DNA of 64,000 nt from Hippasteria phrygiana (Eukaryota > Echinodermata > Asteroidea > Valvatida > Goniasteridae), in contig JAZGUH010000280.1 in NCBI GenBank assembly GCA_037893225.1, positions 186,001 to 250,000 of the forward strand, given 5' to 3'. Each line of letters opens with the position of its first letter. The stretch's first letter is position 1. This document shows positions 19,724-48,150 of this stretch, in pieces. A program made the translations under genes and the position numbers. The notes under the pieces were generated by a model. The model was given only the letters and a program-made list of their open reading frames with translations, was not told the origin of the DNA and did no database searches.

Positions 19724-21474
19724 TTTCCTTGCACAGAGCAATGAGGGATGAAATGCTCAACTCGGCTAGGAGTTCCAGTACAAGTCATATACTAGGCAGC
19801 ATTAGAAGTGTAATGCACACTACGCACATGTGCACGCACGTACGAAATGTTTGTTTTACTTCGGGCTCGCCAGCAGAACTAGCATGCGCCATTTCTCTCT
19901 GAGAAAGCACACTGGTCCATTTTTGATGTTTTGTATTGCAATGTCATTTGTGTTGGTAAAAACTTTTGGCAACATTTTGTGTAAGATAACCTGTACACAA
20001 ACATAAGTCAAGCAAAATATAACATTTCGTTTTCCTCAGTACGAACGGCTACTGTCACTTACATTGTCAGCAAAAATATAAACAAAACAAAACCGAAAAA
20101 TAAAAACAAAACAAATGTTTAGCATCAAGTCTTTTTCAAAAATGAAGGCCACTTTTAATTTTTCCCTTCTACCTTTCGATCCAGATAGACGATATTTTGA
20201 GAGATGGCCACTCAACAAATTGAGACAAAAGACCTAATGAATCGACTATCAGGCACTTCCTTTCATTTGCATTCTTGATGGATTATCTTGGAGAAAAGGA
20301 GAGAAAAAAAAAAGGAGCCAACATTGAAAAAGGAAACAGGAGGGATGCTAAACATCTTCTCAATTTTTTTTGAACCAAGGTAGCAGTGGAATGATGTTCT
20401 CTTGCTAACGCAGCTGATGATTTCAGCACTTACAGGAGATCTTGGAGTCAGATTGTCAATGGCGAGGGATTCAACTCATAGTGAAGACGGGGTATACTCT
20501 TCTGAGTCACAAACAGCTGAACAAAGATTAAAGTTAGCCAATGCAGATAATCAAAGTTGGAATCCTAGCGTGGGAGAATCCTGTCATCCGCAAACGCTCT
20601 GAGATCAATGCAGCATCTTGTAAGATGTGGACAGTTTATCAGAGAGCTGATTTAATAACAGACATTTGGTGAGTCAGTTGAATCCACAGAGCAACCCGTA
20701 GTTTGTCAGCAGAGTGGGGTTCGAACTGTGGCCAACTGATTACTGAAATGTCTTTTACGATCAGAGCAGCAGCCTGTAGATTGTCAGCAGTTACGGGGGT
20801 TCACATCTGAACATGGCACGGATTCACAAGTATCTCCGTAAAACTCGAGCAGCATCGTTTAGGGTTTGAGGTGTTGAACTGACACCTGAAAATTTCTGAT
20901 CATTCTGATCATTTCCACAGAGATCTTCGTGGCTATACTGACCGAAGGTTTCATCCAAATCAATCAATGTCTTCTCCAGCTGACAGATGGCATGAAACAA
21001 ATGTTGGCTCTTCCGGAAGAAGTGGTAATCTCGTTAAGAAGATAGGACTGATATAACAAAATCAAGAGCACATTTTGACAAATTGGACAAAGTACTCAAA
21101 AGACAAAACTCCGAAAAATCTGCGACTCTTTGAAAAGTCAGTAACTTCAAATTCTGTACATGATATCTCACATCTAGAATGATTCTGGAGTAATTCACAT
21201 TGGACGATCCACAAGTGCCGTCACTGTCCACAGCACGTCGACTTACAAAATACAGTTCCTTTCCAAAAAAGGGTTCTACTCTGTCGTTCATAACACCAGT
21301 CTCTCGGATGCCGTGATTAACACCAGAACACATAAAGTGGATTAAACTCAGTTTTTGAACTGCAGTCATTGTGGGTTCAATGCAGAGGGCTGTAGTCACT
21401 TTCTAGCACCACCTGGCATTATGGTTCTCGGATGGAAGGGTGTGATGTGCGATTAAGTCTTCAGCCATAGCTTT
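19724..21474 (-). other. 3' flank and probable 3' UTR of EYA, no other gene seen
   Basis: It follows the EYA stop codon on the minus strand. Possible ATTAAA signals occur at about 20655-20650 and 20157-20152, roughly 0.8 and 1.3 kb after the stop; neither is confirmed. An open stretch of 121 codons at 21034-21399 lacks family resemblance and is best read as UTR. Confidence 0.4.
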
Positions 21475-37691
<16,217 letters not shown>

Positions 37692-37877
37692 CTATGAGAA
37701 AACAAGGCAAAACAATGGAATAGTTAACAAAAATATCCGAACAACAAAATAATTTTGTTACAGCGCCGACCATGCACACATGGTCCGGAGGTTGGCATTG
37801 GCAGACAACCAACTGTAATCCCTTTGTTTTCTTGAGACATCCAACAGCATCCAATGACAGCAAAATGTGAAGCCTGA

Positions 37878-37927
37878 TGAATCCTACAGAATCCTACAGA
37901 ATCCTACAGAATCCTACAAAATCCAAC
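37878..37927 (+). repeat. 10-bp tandem repeat
   Basis: GAATCCTACA is repeated about four times, then AATCCTACAAAATCC. Confidence 0.9.
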
Positions 37928-38186
37928 AGCCAGATCAAAAGTCTTTCGTTGACTGCAGTCCCACAAAATACAACAGAGCCCACCGTTAGATATTATTGGT
38001 TTTTGCATGGTTAGGTTAAAAGAATTAATTGGAAGGTGGCTCCCTAAATTGATAACATCAGTTATATCCATGAGGGGAACATGCCTTGAGAGAATTCCCA
38101 CACTATATACATGTACTTTTCAAGCCAAGTGGGGAGTCCTTGAGTAAACATACTTTACCCATGTCCAGCAAGATAACCCCCCTAAT

Positions 38187-38401
38187 TAGCCAGTTCGGTA
38201 TTTCAACTGCGCATGTGCACAATGACATTCTACCCCGAAAGACCCGTGTGACCTAACGCGCGCGTGTGAACGCAAAAGGTGGTCGCACAACGCGCACGTG
38301 TTAAATTCAATCAGAATGGGCTTTCGCGTAACATGGCGCGACATTACGTCAGCAATTTTATCCCGAATAACCTTTGACCTCTGAGATACCGAACTGGCTT
38401 A
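38187..38401 (+). mobile_element. TIR MITE, family E, copy 1
   Basis: The ends (T)TAGCCAGTTCGGTATTTCA and TGAGATACCGAACTGGCTTA are inverted. The interior matches 51834-52049 in inverse orientation, including CGCATGTGCACAATGACATT, ACGCGC..GTG and GACATTACGTCAGCAATTTT. About 215 bp. Confidence 0.88.
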
Positions 38402-38673
38402 TTACTTAAATAAACAACCTCCTATGGACAACACAGGTGGCTGGGGTGAATGTTGGAACACTTTCAATTCAATGACAAACAGTAAAATTTTTCTCTGTCA
38501 TTACTTTTACTGAAACACAACATTTTACACACATAATCCTTTGATATTTATATCAACTTGTATCATGAATATTAAGCTGCGAAACTTCAAGTAGAATCAT
38601 TCAGGCAGGATCACTAATTCTACTCAATACAGGATTAATGGTGATAACATTCTTAATCCCCTATGCCACACTG

Positions 38674-39038
38674 CAGGGTTCCCACCATTTCATGAAAACA
38701 ACATTCCCTGATTTTCCCCCCGAGTTTTCCCTGATAAATTTTCAAAATTGCAGGATAATTTTATCCAGTTTGACACATCTTCAATGTTGTTGAAAGAGAG
38801 ATAAAGAGGGATTTCCACACTAAAAAGCCACCATAGCCAATCATCCAGTGGATACGCTGTTTGGCCACGAGACAAAATATAACAGACTGACCACTTTCTC
38901 TTTTGGGCCAATCAAATTTCCTGACTTTTTCCCTGATTTGAGTCATTTTTCTCAAATTTCCTGACTTTTCCCTGACTGGAAAAAGGGAAACTCATTTTCC
39001 AGGTTTTCCCTGATTTCCAGGATGCGGTGGGAACGCTG
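38674..39038. mobile_element. TIR element with CAGGGTTCCCACC ends
   Basis: The left CAGGGTTCCCACC and right GGTGGGAACGCTG are inverted. The subterminal regions are filled with repeated (T)TTCCCTGA(T/C)TT motifs in both orientations. No matching flanking duplication was seen. Confidence 0.65.
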
Positions 39039-39090
39039 TACTGCCTACTCCCCCTTTAGAAAAGCACCCAAGTATGAGTGAGGAACTGAT

Positions 39091-39345
39091 CAGGGCCCAA
39101 TTTCATGGCTTTGCTTACCGTTAGCAAAAAAAACCCGCTTACTGTAGCAGAAAATTCTGTGCTTACGGGCAAGCGTATTTCACGCGTTAGCAGGGAATTT
39201 TGGCTCCTGAGCATGCGTACATCCTGTAACTAAGGATTCTGTGCTTACAGGGTTAGCGCATAATTTTTCCGCTAGCGCTGTTAGCGCAAAATGGTGATAG
39301 TAAGCGCGGAAAGCTGTGGTTAGCAGAGCCATGAAATCGGGCCCC
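39091..39345. mobile_element. Foldback element with GGGCCCAATTTCATGGCT ends
   Basis: GGGCCCAATTTCATGGCTTT faces AGAGCCATGAAATCGGGCCC. The interior is full of facing GCTTAC/GTTAGC motifs (CTTACCGTTAGC, TAGTAAGC). It has the same terminal type as 62030-62275. Confidence 0.8.
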
Positions 39346-39424
39346 GAATGCAGTGTTGGTCAAGTTGTATCTTATAAAAGGATGGACCCCTGTATATGTC
39401 AAAATATCAATATCGTGTTTGAAG

Positions 39425-39642
39425 TTGACCCCTTGCGTACGGATGACGCCATATGGCGTAAAAAAAAAGTGCCACCAGGCCGGATGACGCCATTTGCCGC
39501 CGTTTGTGCAGTTTCAATTCATTGTTGGATTATTGTTTATGTTACGCTTGACTGCATGAACACATTGTAGCGGTTCGCTTGGCTGCCAGAACCGCTGTGA
39601 CACCCCGACGTCTCCCGTAATAAACCGTACTCAAGGGGTTAA
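39425..39642 (+). mobile_element. TTAA-flanked (piggyBac-type) MITE, family B
   Basis: The left CCCCTTGCGTACGGATGACG follows a mutated TTGA; the right GTACTCAAGGGG is followed by TTAA. The interior aligns with 31727-32017 and inversely with 9883-10102. Confidence 0.85.
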
Positions 39643-39654
39643 GTTGGCCTAGCA

Positions 39655-39780
39655 CTCCTTTCATTTCCTCCTACGTCTGTCGCCCGGGTTCGAATCCCGC
39701 ATGGGGTCAACACATGGATTTGGTTCTCAATCTGATTCCATTTTAGGCTTGACATGGGAACTCAAAAATGTTTAGAGTCA
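39655..39780 (+). repeat. tRNA-derived SINE head, family S2-like
   Basis: CGTCTGTCGCCCGGGTTCGA and ATCCCGCATGGGGTCAACAC resemble the B-box region of the copies at 645-940 and 47990-48150. The body is diverged. Confidence 0.55.
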
Positions 39781-40240
39781 GCTCCGACCCTGAGCAGGGA
39801 TTGCGATTCTATTCAGAGTTGACTCCACACACCACAGACATGCACAAAATGGGTGTAGATGGCACCATCCTTTTGAATCTGCATGGCATCGATCACTTCA
39901 GTTGGTCAGAAAATTTGGTAGGATGATGACAAACAAATCTACAGATAACAAAAAATAAGGGTAGGGCACACATCCTCCATCCCCAATACCACTCAACTAT
40001 GAAAACAAGTTACGCTACAGATTCAAAACTTTCTCTCCACAGACCTGAATAGAACCTACTCCAACTTCTAGACCCTTTTAAAAAAAGAAGGAACTACCAT
40101 GGATATTTCAGCACCCTGGGTCATTTGGTGCGTTTATGACTAGCCAATAAACCACAAACAGACGGCAGCCTCGCTGACAGTTTTACACTTTGCCCATTCC
40201 AAATGACATAATATTACACTGGGTTGGTGTGGGACCATGG

Positions 40241-40415
40241 GGGAGGTGAGTCGGCCTCACCAATGGTTGAAGTTACCCCGGCCTCACCAATGGTTGAAGT
40301 TACCCCGACTGGGTCTATATAGGTCTGAAAATTGGGATAATTTCTTTGGTATCTATTGAAGAATTACCGTCTATTTGGATCAGGACCCAGGAAAACTAAG
40401 GATGGTAGGACTGGC
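40241..40415 (+). repeat. Dispersed segmental duplicate (copy without insertion)
   Basis: GAGTCGGCCTCACCAATGG, TTACCCCGACTGGGTCTATA and TAGGTCTGAAAATT..TTTCTTTGGTATCTA recur at 42894-43420. In this copy CCTCACCAATGGTTGAAGTT plus ACCCCG is tandemly doubled, and TCTATA runs straight into TAGGTCTG with no insert. Confidence 0.85.
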
Positions 40416-40790
40416 AACCTCAAATGTAGCCAATGCATGTCCCCATTGTTCATACTGTGCATTTGGCCAAGTGTACCCACTCAATCAAACCCAACAGCTA
40501 AATACGGGGGTGTTGGAGTTTGACAGGTTGAGTATTGTTAACCATCAACAGTCTTTGAGGGGTTGAGGAAGGTTTTTGTAAAAATGCATAGGGAATTTAT
40601 AGGGTTAATGGATTTGGGGATTAACATTTAATAGCAAATACTAAACTGTTTAAAGTTTTGTGTCCATGGATGCTGGGAAAACAAAGAGAACAAAATGCTG
40701 TTCTTGGAATCTGGCTCCCTGACTCTACTTTAGACACAATTTATAGACATCAGGGAATCATCAGGTCAGGGAACTAGACCAGGTGGCTTA

Positions 40791-41112
40791 AGGCGTTTTC
40801 ACACTATGTACGTTCGACCCGTGTCGAAATCTACACGGGTCCAACCCGTGTAGACTTTAAAAAAATTTCAACACGGGTCAATTACGCTACCTTTTCACAC
40901 TACTCAACGCGGTTACATGGGTCGAACTCAACCCAGAGGTGTTTTCAACACGAGTCAAACTTCTCTACACGGGTCGAGAGCTCTCAACCCACCTCCCAAG
41001 CAGGGTTAGTTTCAACCCGGGTTGAGCGCTCTACACGGGTCAGTGCCGTGTTGAAAATGTTGTACTGTGAAAAGTCAACACGTGTCGGACCCGGGTACAA
41101 CACGGAGATTGT
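40791..41112 (+). mobile_element. TTTTCACAC-ended DNA element, family C, copy 1
   Basis: It starts GGCGTTTTCACACTATGTAC. The interior is built from ACACGGGT and ACCCGTGT motifs and matches 42950-43308 in inverse orientation. The right terminus (expected CTAGTGTGAAAAGGCC) is missing. Confidence 0.82.
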
Positions 41113-42152
41113 TGCCAAACTCATTGCCGGACAAAATGGCAACTACATGTAACTAATGTTGGTGAATTGTTACTTTGTATAAAAAGGATTAAATAAGTGT
41201 TCCATGCTCCGACTGAAAAATATGAATTTAATGGTTTCCCAAACTAACAAATTATGGAAGAAAACTAATTTTTGATAAAAAAAGAAGCATTTACTACATT
41301 TGTACACTGTCCAGTCTATCTGGTCTAACTCTTCCTGAAAATGTAGTGTTTTATTTAGGCAAAGTTCAATAACAAAAATGTTTAGCATCCCTTCCCCCGT
41401 TTCTTTTTGGGGGCTGCCTGGATTTTCAACAAATTTTTACCAGTGGAAAATGAGGAGAAAAAAGTCCCGAAAATGTCAACCGATCCAAAAGAAAATAAAA
41501 ATACAAGAAATACAAGATTGAGGTGGGTTTATAGGGTTAATCTGAAATTTATCAACAGTGATTTTTGGTGGGAATGCCTAATAGGAATGCCCATGACTTA
41601 TCTAATGCTAAACAAATTAGCAATTCAATTTGAACATTTTTATTTTTTCAGGGTAATACCCGCAAAAGCACGGACGCGACCGCTTTAGAAAAAGAGAAAA
41701 GAAACAAATTATGTCCAAATATCATTTAAGACATTTTTCAAAACAACTCAATTGACCTGAATATTTGGGCCTGTCATTCTATTTTGCCCTGATGCTTTCC
41801 ATCCTTCGGTATTTTTCAGTTGTTACTCCGGACTGGAATCATTGCAGAAGGGGATGCACTTTGCCGGTGCAGTATTTCTAAGCCACAATGGCGAGGTTCC
41901 GATCCTAATAACCGGATTATAACTCTCACCATGCTTTTAACACTTGGTCTAATCCATTTAGGGTTCGGGCCCTCGCGCTTCTGATTTAATTTTGGATCCT
42001 TGTCAGAAATGATGTGCAGTTTGTACAATAACATGCAGATGCGAATCTTTCAAATGTTTCTGGACCGTGCATTTGTCGTTCCGACTTGTGATCGGGTTTT
42101 CAAGCTTAACCAAATAACAGTCAGGAAATAAAAAGGGGGGTAGAAGGTGGAT

Positions 42153-42171
42153 GGGGGGGGGGGGGGGGGGG
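42153..42171 (+). repeat. Poly-G run
   Basis: Homopolymer, directly visible. Confidence 0.95.
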
Positions 42172-42893
42172 AAACAGACAGCATTTTAACATGAAAAGGC
42201 ACACTGCAGGTATTCAGAAAATACAGAGGTCAAGACAAAAGCCAATTGTGACAACCCATGTCAAAACCAGGCACTTCCCGACAAAAAAACATTTAAAGCA
42301 GTTCAACAGCTTTAAAATGAGCCCTCACCTGGGTCTATAGGTGGAATATTTCTTAAGTTATGGAATATTTAAGAAGGGGAATGTGGGAAAACATATTTCC
42401 ACTGAATTTTTTTTAAATTAATGCCATTCGTTAAACGTGGAAATAGCCTGATTTTGGCGTGGGCCAAACCTGGGCTTCACCAAAAAACAAAAAAAAAGGC
42501 TTATTCCCACTACAGTTCTGGGCATATGTTGGCTTCTAAATTTCCAAATTCTAAAAGCAGACATTTTATCTTGGAAATATTTAAATAAAAATGCAACTTT
42601 TATGTCATTTCTATTCCGTTCTCACCAAATTTGCCATGGAAAATAGTTATGTTTAGGATAAACAAAGCATCAAAGAATGATCAGAAGGGTCTAGAAACAA
42701 AGATCTATTTAAATTTTTTTGGGGAATTTCAAGCCCTAAGGCAGTGGAATTGCAAGGCAGCCTAACCACAGAGGAAGAGTTGCAGAGTCTGGTGCCAGTA
42801 GGCTGTCATTGGCAGTAGACAGGCTAGGCATGTGATTTCAATTTGGTAAGAGTTATCCATGATTGTCTGGGGGCTTAATTCATTAGCGTACAA

Positions 42894-43420
42894 GTAGGGG
42901 CGGCGAGTCAGTCTCACCAATGGTGGAGGTTACCCCACCTGGGTCTATAGGCCTTTTCACACTAGGAATAATCTCCGTATTGTACCCAGGTCCGACACGT
43001 GTTGAATTTTTCACACTACAACATTTTCAACACAGCACTGACCCGTGTAGAGTGCTCAACCCGGGTTGAAACTAACCCTGCTGGAGAGGTGGGTTGAGAG
43101 CTCTCGACCCGTGTAGAGAAGTTCGACCCGTGTAGAGAAGTTCGACTCGTGTTGAAAACACCTCTGGGTTGAGTTCGACGCATGTAACCGCGTTGAGTAG
43201 TGTGAAAAGGTAGCGTAATTGACCTGTGTTGAATTTTTCTTAAAGCCTACACGGGTTGGACCCGTGTAGATTTTGAAAAGGGTCGAATGTACATAGTGTG
43301 AAAATGCCTTATAGGTCTGAAAATTAGGAAAATTTCTTTGGTATCTAATGAAGATTTATCCTCTATTTAGATCTGGAGTATGGAAAACCGTAAGGGTGGT
43401 GCGGCTGGCCAACCCCACCA
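42894..43420 (+). repeat. Dispersed segmental duplicate carrying a family C insertion
   Basis: The same segment as 40241-40415, interrupted after GGGTCTATA by the element at 42950-43308 and resuming at GGTCTGAAAATTA. The second, empty copy fixes the insertion point. Confidence 0.85.
42950..43308 (-). mobile_element. TTTTCACAC-ended DNA element, family C, copy 2 (both ends intact)
   Basis: The left GGCCTTTTCACACTA and right TAGTGTGAAAATGCC are inverted. (C/T)TATA flanks both ends. The interior includes a tandem TCGACCCGTGTAGAGAAGT doublet and matches 40791-41112 inversely. Confidence 0.88.
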
Positions 43421-43546
43421 CCTCTATTGTAGCTCTTTTAATACCTAGAGTGGGCGACTACCATAAAAAAAAAGGCTTGGGCGACTCCAACATATTGGCA
43501 GGATTTAAAAATAGGAGGTACAAAAAGGGGGGGCTCTTTCACTTTT

Positions 43547-43811
43547 TTAACCAGTTCACGCCAGGATTATTTTGACGTTCACCGGACCCAGGCACGGGAT
43601 TATTTTTCACGAACCTCGATGCCAGCCGGGTTGAGGCGGAATCAGGCCGTAATCTGCGGGCAGCACACCTTGATATTTCTGGCCTCACTCGCTGCGAGCG
43701 GGTCGCCGGCAGATATTACTGGCCTCGATCGAGTGTGTGTTTATCAGTTATCCGTTCTGAATACAGCAAAACCTTTGCGTGTGTACACGTCACCCGACGC
43801 GAACTGGTTAA
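43547..43811. mobile_element. Second TTAA-flanked TIR element
   Basis: TTAA at 43547-43550 and 43808-43811, directly followed by CCAGTTCACGCC at the left and preceded by GCGAACTGG at the right. It is a different family from B but has the same target type. No transposase. Confidence 0.7.
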
Positions 43812-44178
43812 AATGGTACGAGGATAAACTTGCTCTTTGCTTTGCAATGCGCTGCGTTGCATTGCTTTCTCAATTTATTATAACCACTACACAACAATAT
43901 TCCAACCAAGAGCTACCACAAGCGTTTCTTATGTACAATAATGAGATATGATCAGAGCCTTGACAATGACTGAAAACTACAATAATTGATAACATGGGAC
44001 CTCAATCGGTGTTTGGAGGACCCTGGAGGAATGCCACAGACCAGGTAGGGTGCTTGCGGGGTTTGCGGTGGGCCCCATACTGCCCTGGGATGGGCCCCAC
44101 ACTGACCCTCAGGTCCTGTCAATCACATCAACCTGTCACTACAATCTGGGCCGACATCTTAAAGACACTGTCTCTAGA

Positions 44179-44261
44179 TCCCTGTTCACACTGGACTTTT
44201 TTGGTAAAACTCACAGGACCGATGGTTACTTTCCCCATTTCATGCGCAGTGTGAACAGGGA
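44179..44261. repeat. 15-bp inverted repeat
   Basis: TCCCTGTTCACACTG at 44179-44193 and its exact complement at 44247-44261 enclose about 50 bp. It is probably the trace of another TTCACAC-ended element. Confidence 0.6.
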
Positions 44262-44747
44262 GTTTTTCTCCTCGTTTGCTTTTCCAAAGTCCAGTGGTTA
44301 CGTCTACTGGCCAACCCCTGCCAAGTAAACTGGCCGGGTCAGTTTTCCTGAGATGAGAAACCCAGTGCAAACACGAGTAAAGTCTGTCCCGAGCCAATTG
44401 GCTCAACAGGAGAGTGTATACACTGGTTTCCTTGGCATTAAACGACTGAGAATTCCATTCTAGTACCCCAGACAGGATGCCAGTCCAGTACAGGTTACTC
44501 CTGAACTCTCACTAGTACCCATTTCTACTCCTGGGTGGAGAGAATTATGATCAAGTGTCCTGCTCATGGACACAAGTAAAACTATTAGTCAGTAACGGTG
44601 ATAGAGGGAAAATAAATCTCAAAGTGCACTGTGCTAGACGACACGCCACATTACCCACCATCAATACTATTTCACATTCTCCACCATCAATACTATTTCA
44701 CATTCTATGCAGATGCAGTGTGGAGCTATGAAATAAACAAGGAAAAC

Positions 44748-44760
44748 ACACACACACACA
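44748..44760 (+). repeat. (AC)n microsatellite
   Basis: Six AC dinucleotides. Confidence 0.85.
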
Positions 44761-45767
44761 ATGGACTTTTGTGTACCTAGCCTGCTAATAATTTGTTGAA
44801 AACACCAAATTACTTTCAAAGGATCAATCTGGTAAAGGAAGCTGGTAAAGAAAATCATAAGCAACCTGCCCATGCATTTTACTGTTGATGAAGGCTGCTC
44901 ATGCATATTCTATGGGAGAGCAGGCATAGAGAGAGACTCCTGTGTATCAATATACTCCTGATGTTATTCAACTGTAAGTTACGAAGTCCATTAGCTGAAA
45001 TCATCCTGATAAAGCCACATTAAAGGTATTAGTTTCAATCCGAAAGCTTGTTGTACATCGTCTTGAGAAATATTTCCATCTGAAATGCTGTCATCTTTGA
45101 GACAAATATATCTAAAGACCTGCATTAAATGTTGTGGCTTACTTCGATTTCAACAGACGGTGTAAGCACATGTAAATGTGCACGAAATCATTTTTCCTTT
45201 TTCTTTATTTTTATGAAAGTTCGCCCCGAATAAGGCTGAAAGCCACTCGAGGTATGGAGCTACAAAATGAAAATGAATCAAAGATGCAAGGAGTAGGAAT
45301 TAAGATTCTTCATGAAGCAGGAAAGATCGTAAGATGAAGGGAAACATGCACCAGGCAAAGAATTCTATAGAGATACAGAACGAGGGAAAAGCTATGGGCA
45401 CAGGTTTTCGGTACAGCTAGAGTACATTGAAACATTTTTCACTGTTGTGACTTGGATGATGGATAGAGCTCCTATGCTCTCAGCTCTACCAATGCTGTTA
45501 TACCTTAAAAAAAACCTTCAAACTGAGGGATCAACTGTTCCTTGTTTCTTTGAGGGATTTAATAAAAAAATATGTTTTTATGCAAATCGCCCATCACAAG
45601 CCCAAGGGCACTCGAGGTGTGGGCTACTTAGAAATATGTGGAAGAACCAGCCCCTCACACTGAAACAAGATAATCTAATCTCTTCACAGCATGAATAGGG
45701 TCCCGATGGGTAACAAGTCTACTGCAAGGCATTAATAAAGCCTCTACACATATCAAGTGTAGAAGTG

Positions 45768-45842
45768 CCAAAGCCCAGGACTGGGCTTGAACCCACAGAC
45801 CTTGAATTCAATGTGCCAAACCACTAGGCCATGGCACTTCCA
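45768..45842 (-). repeat. tRNA-like sequence (SINE head or decayed tRNA)
   Basis: On the minus strand: GTGCCATGGCCTAGTGGTTT (A-box region), then GGTCTGTGGGTTCAAGCCCA (B-box region), closed by an inverted GAAGTGCCA/TGGCACTTC pair. No proper anticodon arm could be placed, so I do not call a functional tRNA. Confidence 0.5.
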
Positions 45843-46332
45843 CAATCTTTACCTCTTGAAAGAATGTGTTAACCTAGGCTTGTCGCCTGTCAGATTTTCT
45901 GCTCTGTAAATCTTTCACGGTAGAGTGTGACCTAATTATAACATTTATTTTAGGCCAACGATAATATCAGTTTAATAATTCAAGCACAATCTAGGACAGT
46001 TACAGCCGAGTAGGGGACCACGGTGGGGCTGTCATGCTCACCACTCCGCAATACATTGGCCTATTTCTTGCTTCCACAGACCGAGCCTAATTGTAACAGT
46101 TCTTTACGGAGGCCCAAAACAATGTCTAATTTATCCAGGTTTATTTGACATCTTGGACCGGCAGGTGCAAAGTGACACAGGTACACACAAACCTGCCAAA
46201 GTTGGAAGAAGGGTGAAAAGGGGGTGCCCAATTTTAAAGGTAGCATGCAACTTTTGCAAACATAAAAAAACCAAACTACCAATTATGAAATACCTTACTT
46301 CAATGTAAGTAAATAATAATCTCAATGTATTT

Positions 46333-46506
46333 TTTACCATCCATGAAAACAATACTACATGTCGTGTAACTCAGAAGTCGGGAGGCAAAAAGTAAGCTCA
46401 TTTAAAAGTGAGAAGGCGAAATGCACGATTGTGCCATCAGAACTGTATTTAATTGACAATGATTTTAAAAAACTTGTTCACTTTGTGCTGGAAAAGGTGA
46501 GATTTT
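46333..46506 (+). repeat. Dispersed repeat, family D, copy 1
   Basis: ACCATCCATGAAAACAATAC, AGTCGGGAGGCAAAAAGTAA, AAATGCACGATTGTGCCATC and GGAAAAGGTGAGATTT recur in the same order at 49768-49933. No TIRs and no coding frame were seen. Confidence 0.88.
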
Positions 46507-47989
46507 GAAAATTCCTTTATAAATTTTTTTTTTTTTAAATGTATGGATACTGCCTGCAATTGTATTGTCGGTTTTACCAGTTGCAAAATCATACTTTTAA
46601 TAGTTGAACCAAGGATCTTAAAATGTTAAACTAATTGGTCTACCTGACTGCGCCCAAAAAAAATCCCAGGACATTCTTGAAACAATAAGGGGCCTACAAA
46701 TTCACCACTCTTGATTATCAATTTTGTCCACGACTGCACCCAAATGGTGTGATTATTGCAAATACCAGCCAAACATTCAACAAAATCGTCTGCTTCTTGG
46801 GCAAGGGTTCCGACATAGACAGAGACACATGCATCGGCAGGGATTGGGGGTTCAAAGGAATGTAGCAATTAGACTCGCTACGTGACTTGCCAATCTAATG
46901 ACTCCTGCTACCTTGCCCTGTGCATGCAACTTAAAGCTGTAACACCCATGCCTGAACAGAAAAATAGACTCTTTCCAAAGAAATATCTAAAGACTCATAT
47001 TTGGTTATCAAAAACAGAAGATGATTTTTTTTTTAGGATTGGGGCAAATGTCCGGGTGCTGTTAAGCACGATTTAGTGCAAACGGAACCTCTGTCCATTT
47101 CACAGAGACTGTAAGAAATAGGCACATTGGACGTTCACCAACGTCAACTTGAGAAGCAAAATTTACTGAACATCGTGACGGGATAGAAATCTCCTTGCAA
47201 GCGCAGGCTTTAGCATGACTCGGCTGTAAAATAGTGCTCGGGTAAGCAATTCATTCCTGCTATTGTAATTTAATTACTATAGCAGTTTTAAGCAGTGTTT
47301 TTTATTGGATTTATTTTTGTCAATCTACCTCGACTTTTCTGCAGAATGACAAAATTAAGTCCAATGAGGACATGCGATAAACTAACGTCCCTGTCAACTT
47401 ACTGCGACCTTGATGTAAAACAACCAGGCTGAAAGCGGTCGTGGAAGATATCTGCGCGGCTGCGGAAAGTCATTAGGGATGATAAAAAGTCCAATGGAAA
47501 CAGCCCCCTCGCTGTAGAACTACCGTGACCACGTGGAAAACCATTGTGCAAACGATGCAACTTCCTGTATTACGTGTACTACACAGTGCTTATCACTAGC
47601 GTGTGCGCGAAAATGGTGGTATGGTCATGTATAGCACACCCATCTGTGATTACATGTAGTTTCGCTAGCGGTTTGCAGGGGAGCGAACCGACAGACAACC
47701 CTGTACATGTACGTGCATACAACTGTGTTTTTCGTCCATTCGCTGCTTTGAAACATGGCATATTTGAGCGATTTAGCACGCGAAAAATTACGCTAGGTTA
47801 CCACGTCTATCCTGTTCAGATTCAAGGTGATTGTGCACAGTGCCCGCAACGTGTGACATTCTACCAGCCTCGCAAGGCGAATCAACATTCTGTCGCGGTT
47901 ATAAAAGTCCAAATGGGAATGCACGGTAGATTTACGAGAACGCATGTCGCGGTAAGTTTTTGTGAGGTTGCAGAAAAAATAGTCCAATG

Positions 47990-48150
47990 GAAACACGGAT
48001 TTAGAGGTAGGAGAAAACCCCAGAATGATTCCGGGGAAAACCCACGGAATCAGGCAGGAACTGAAAACCCAATCCACATGTCGGCCCAGGTGGGATTCGA
48101 ACCCGGGTCACAGCGGTGGAAGGTGAGGAAAGTACCACAAGGCCAACCTG
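47990..48150 (-). repeat. tRNA-derived SINE, family S2
   Basis: On the minus strand: GACCCGGGTTCGAATCCCAC (B-box), then GGGTTTTCCCCGGAATCATT and CTGGGGTTTTCTCCTACC. It shares the GGTTTTCTCC body with 645-940. An open frame running across it on the plus strand is accidental. Confidence 0.75.

Noticed and set aside
21034..21399. 121-codon minus-strand frame just past the EYA stop
   Set aside because: It lies where the 3' UTR should be, has no family resemblance and no separate promoter or splice evidence.
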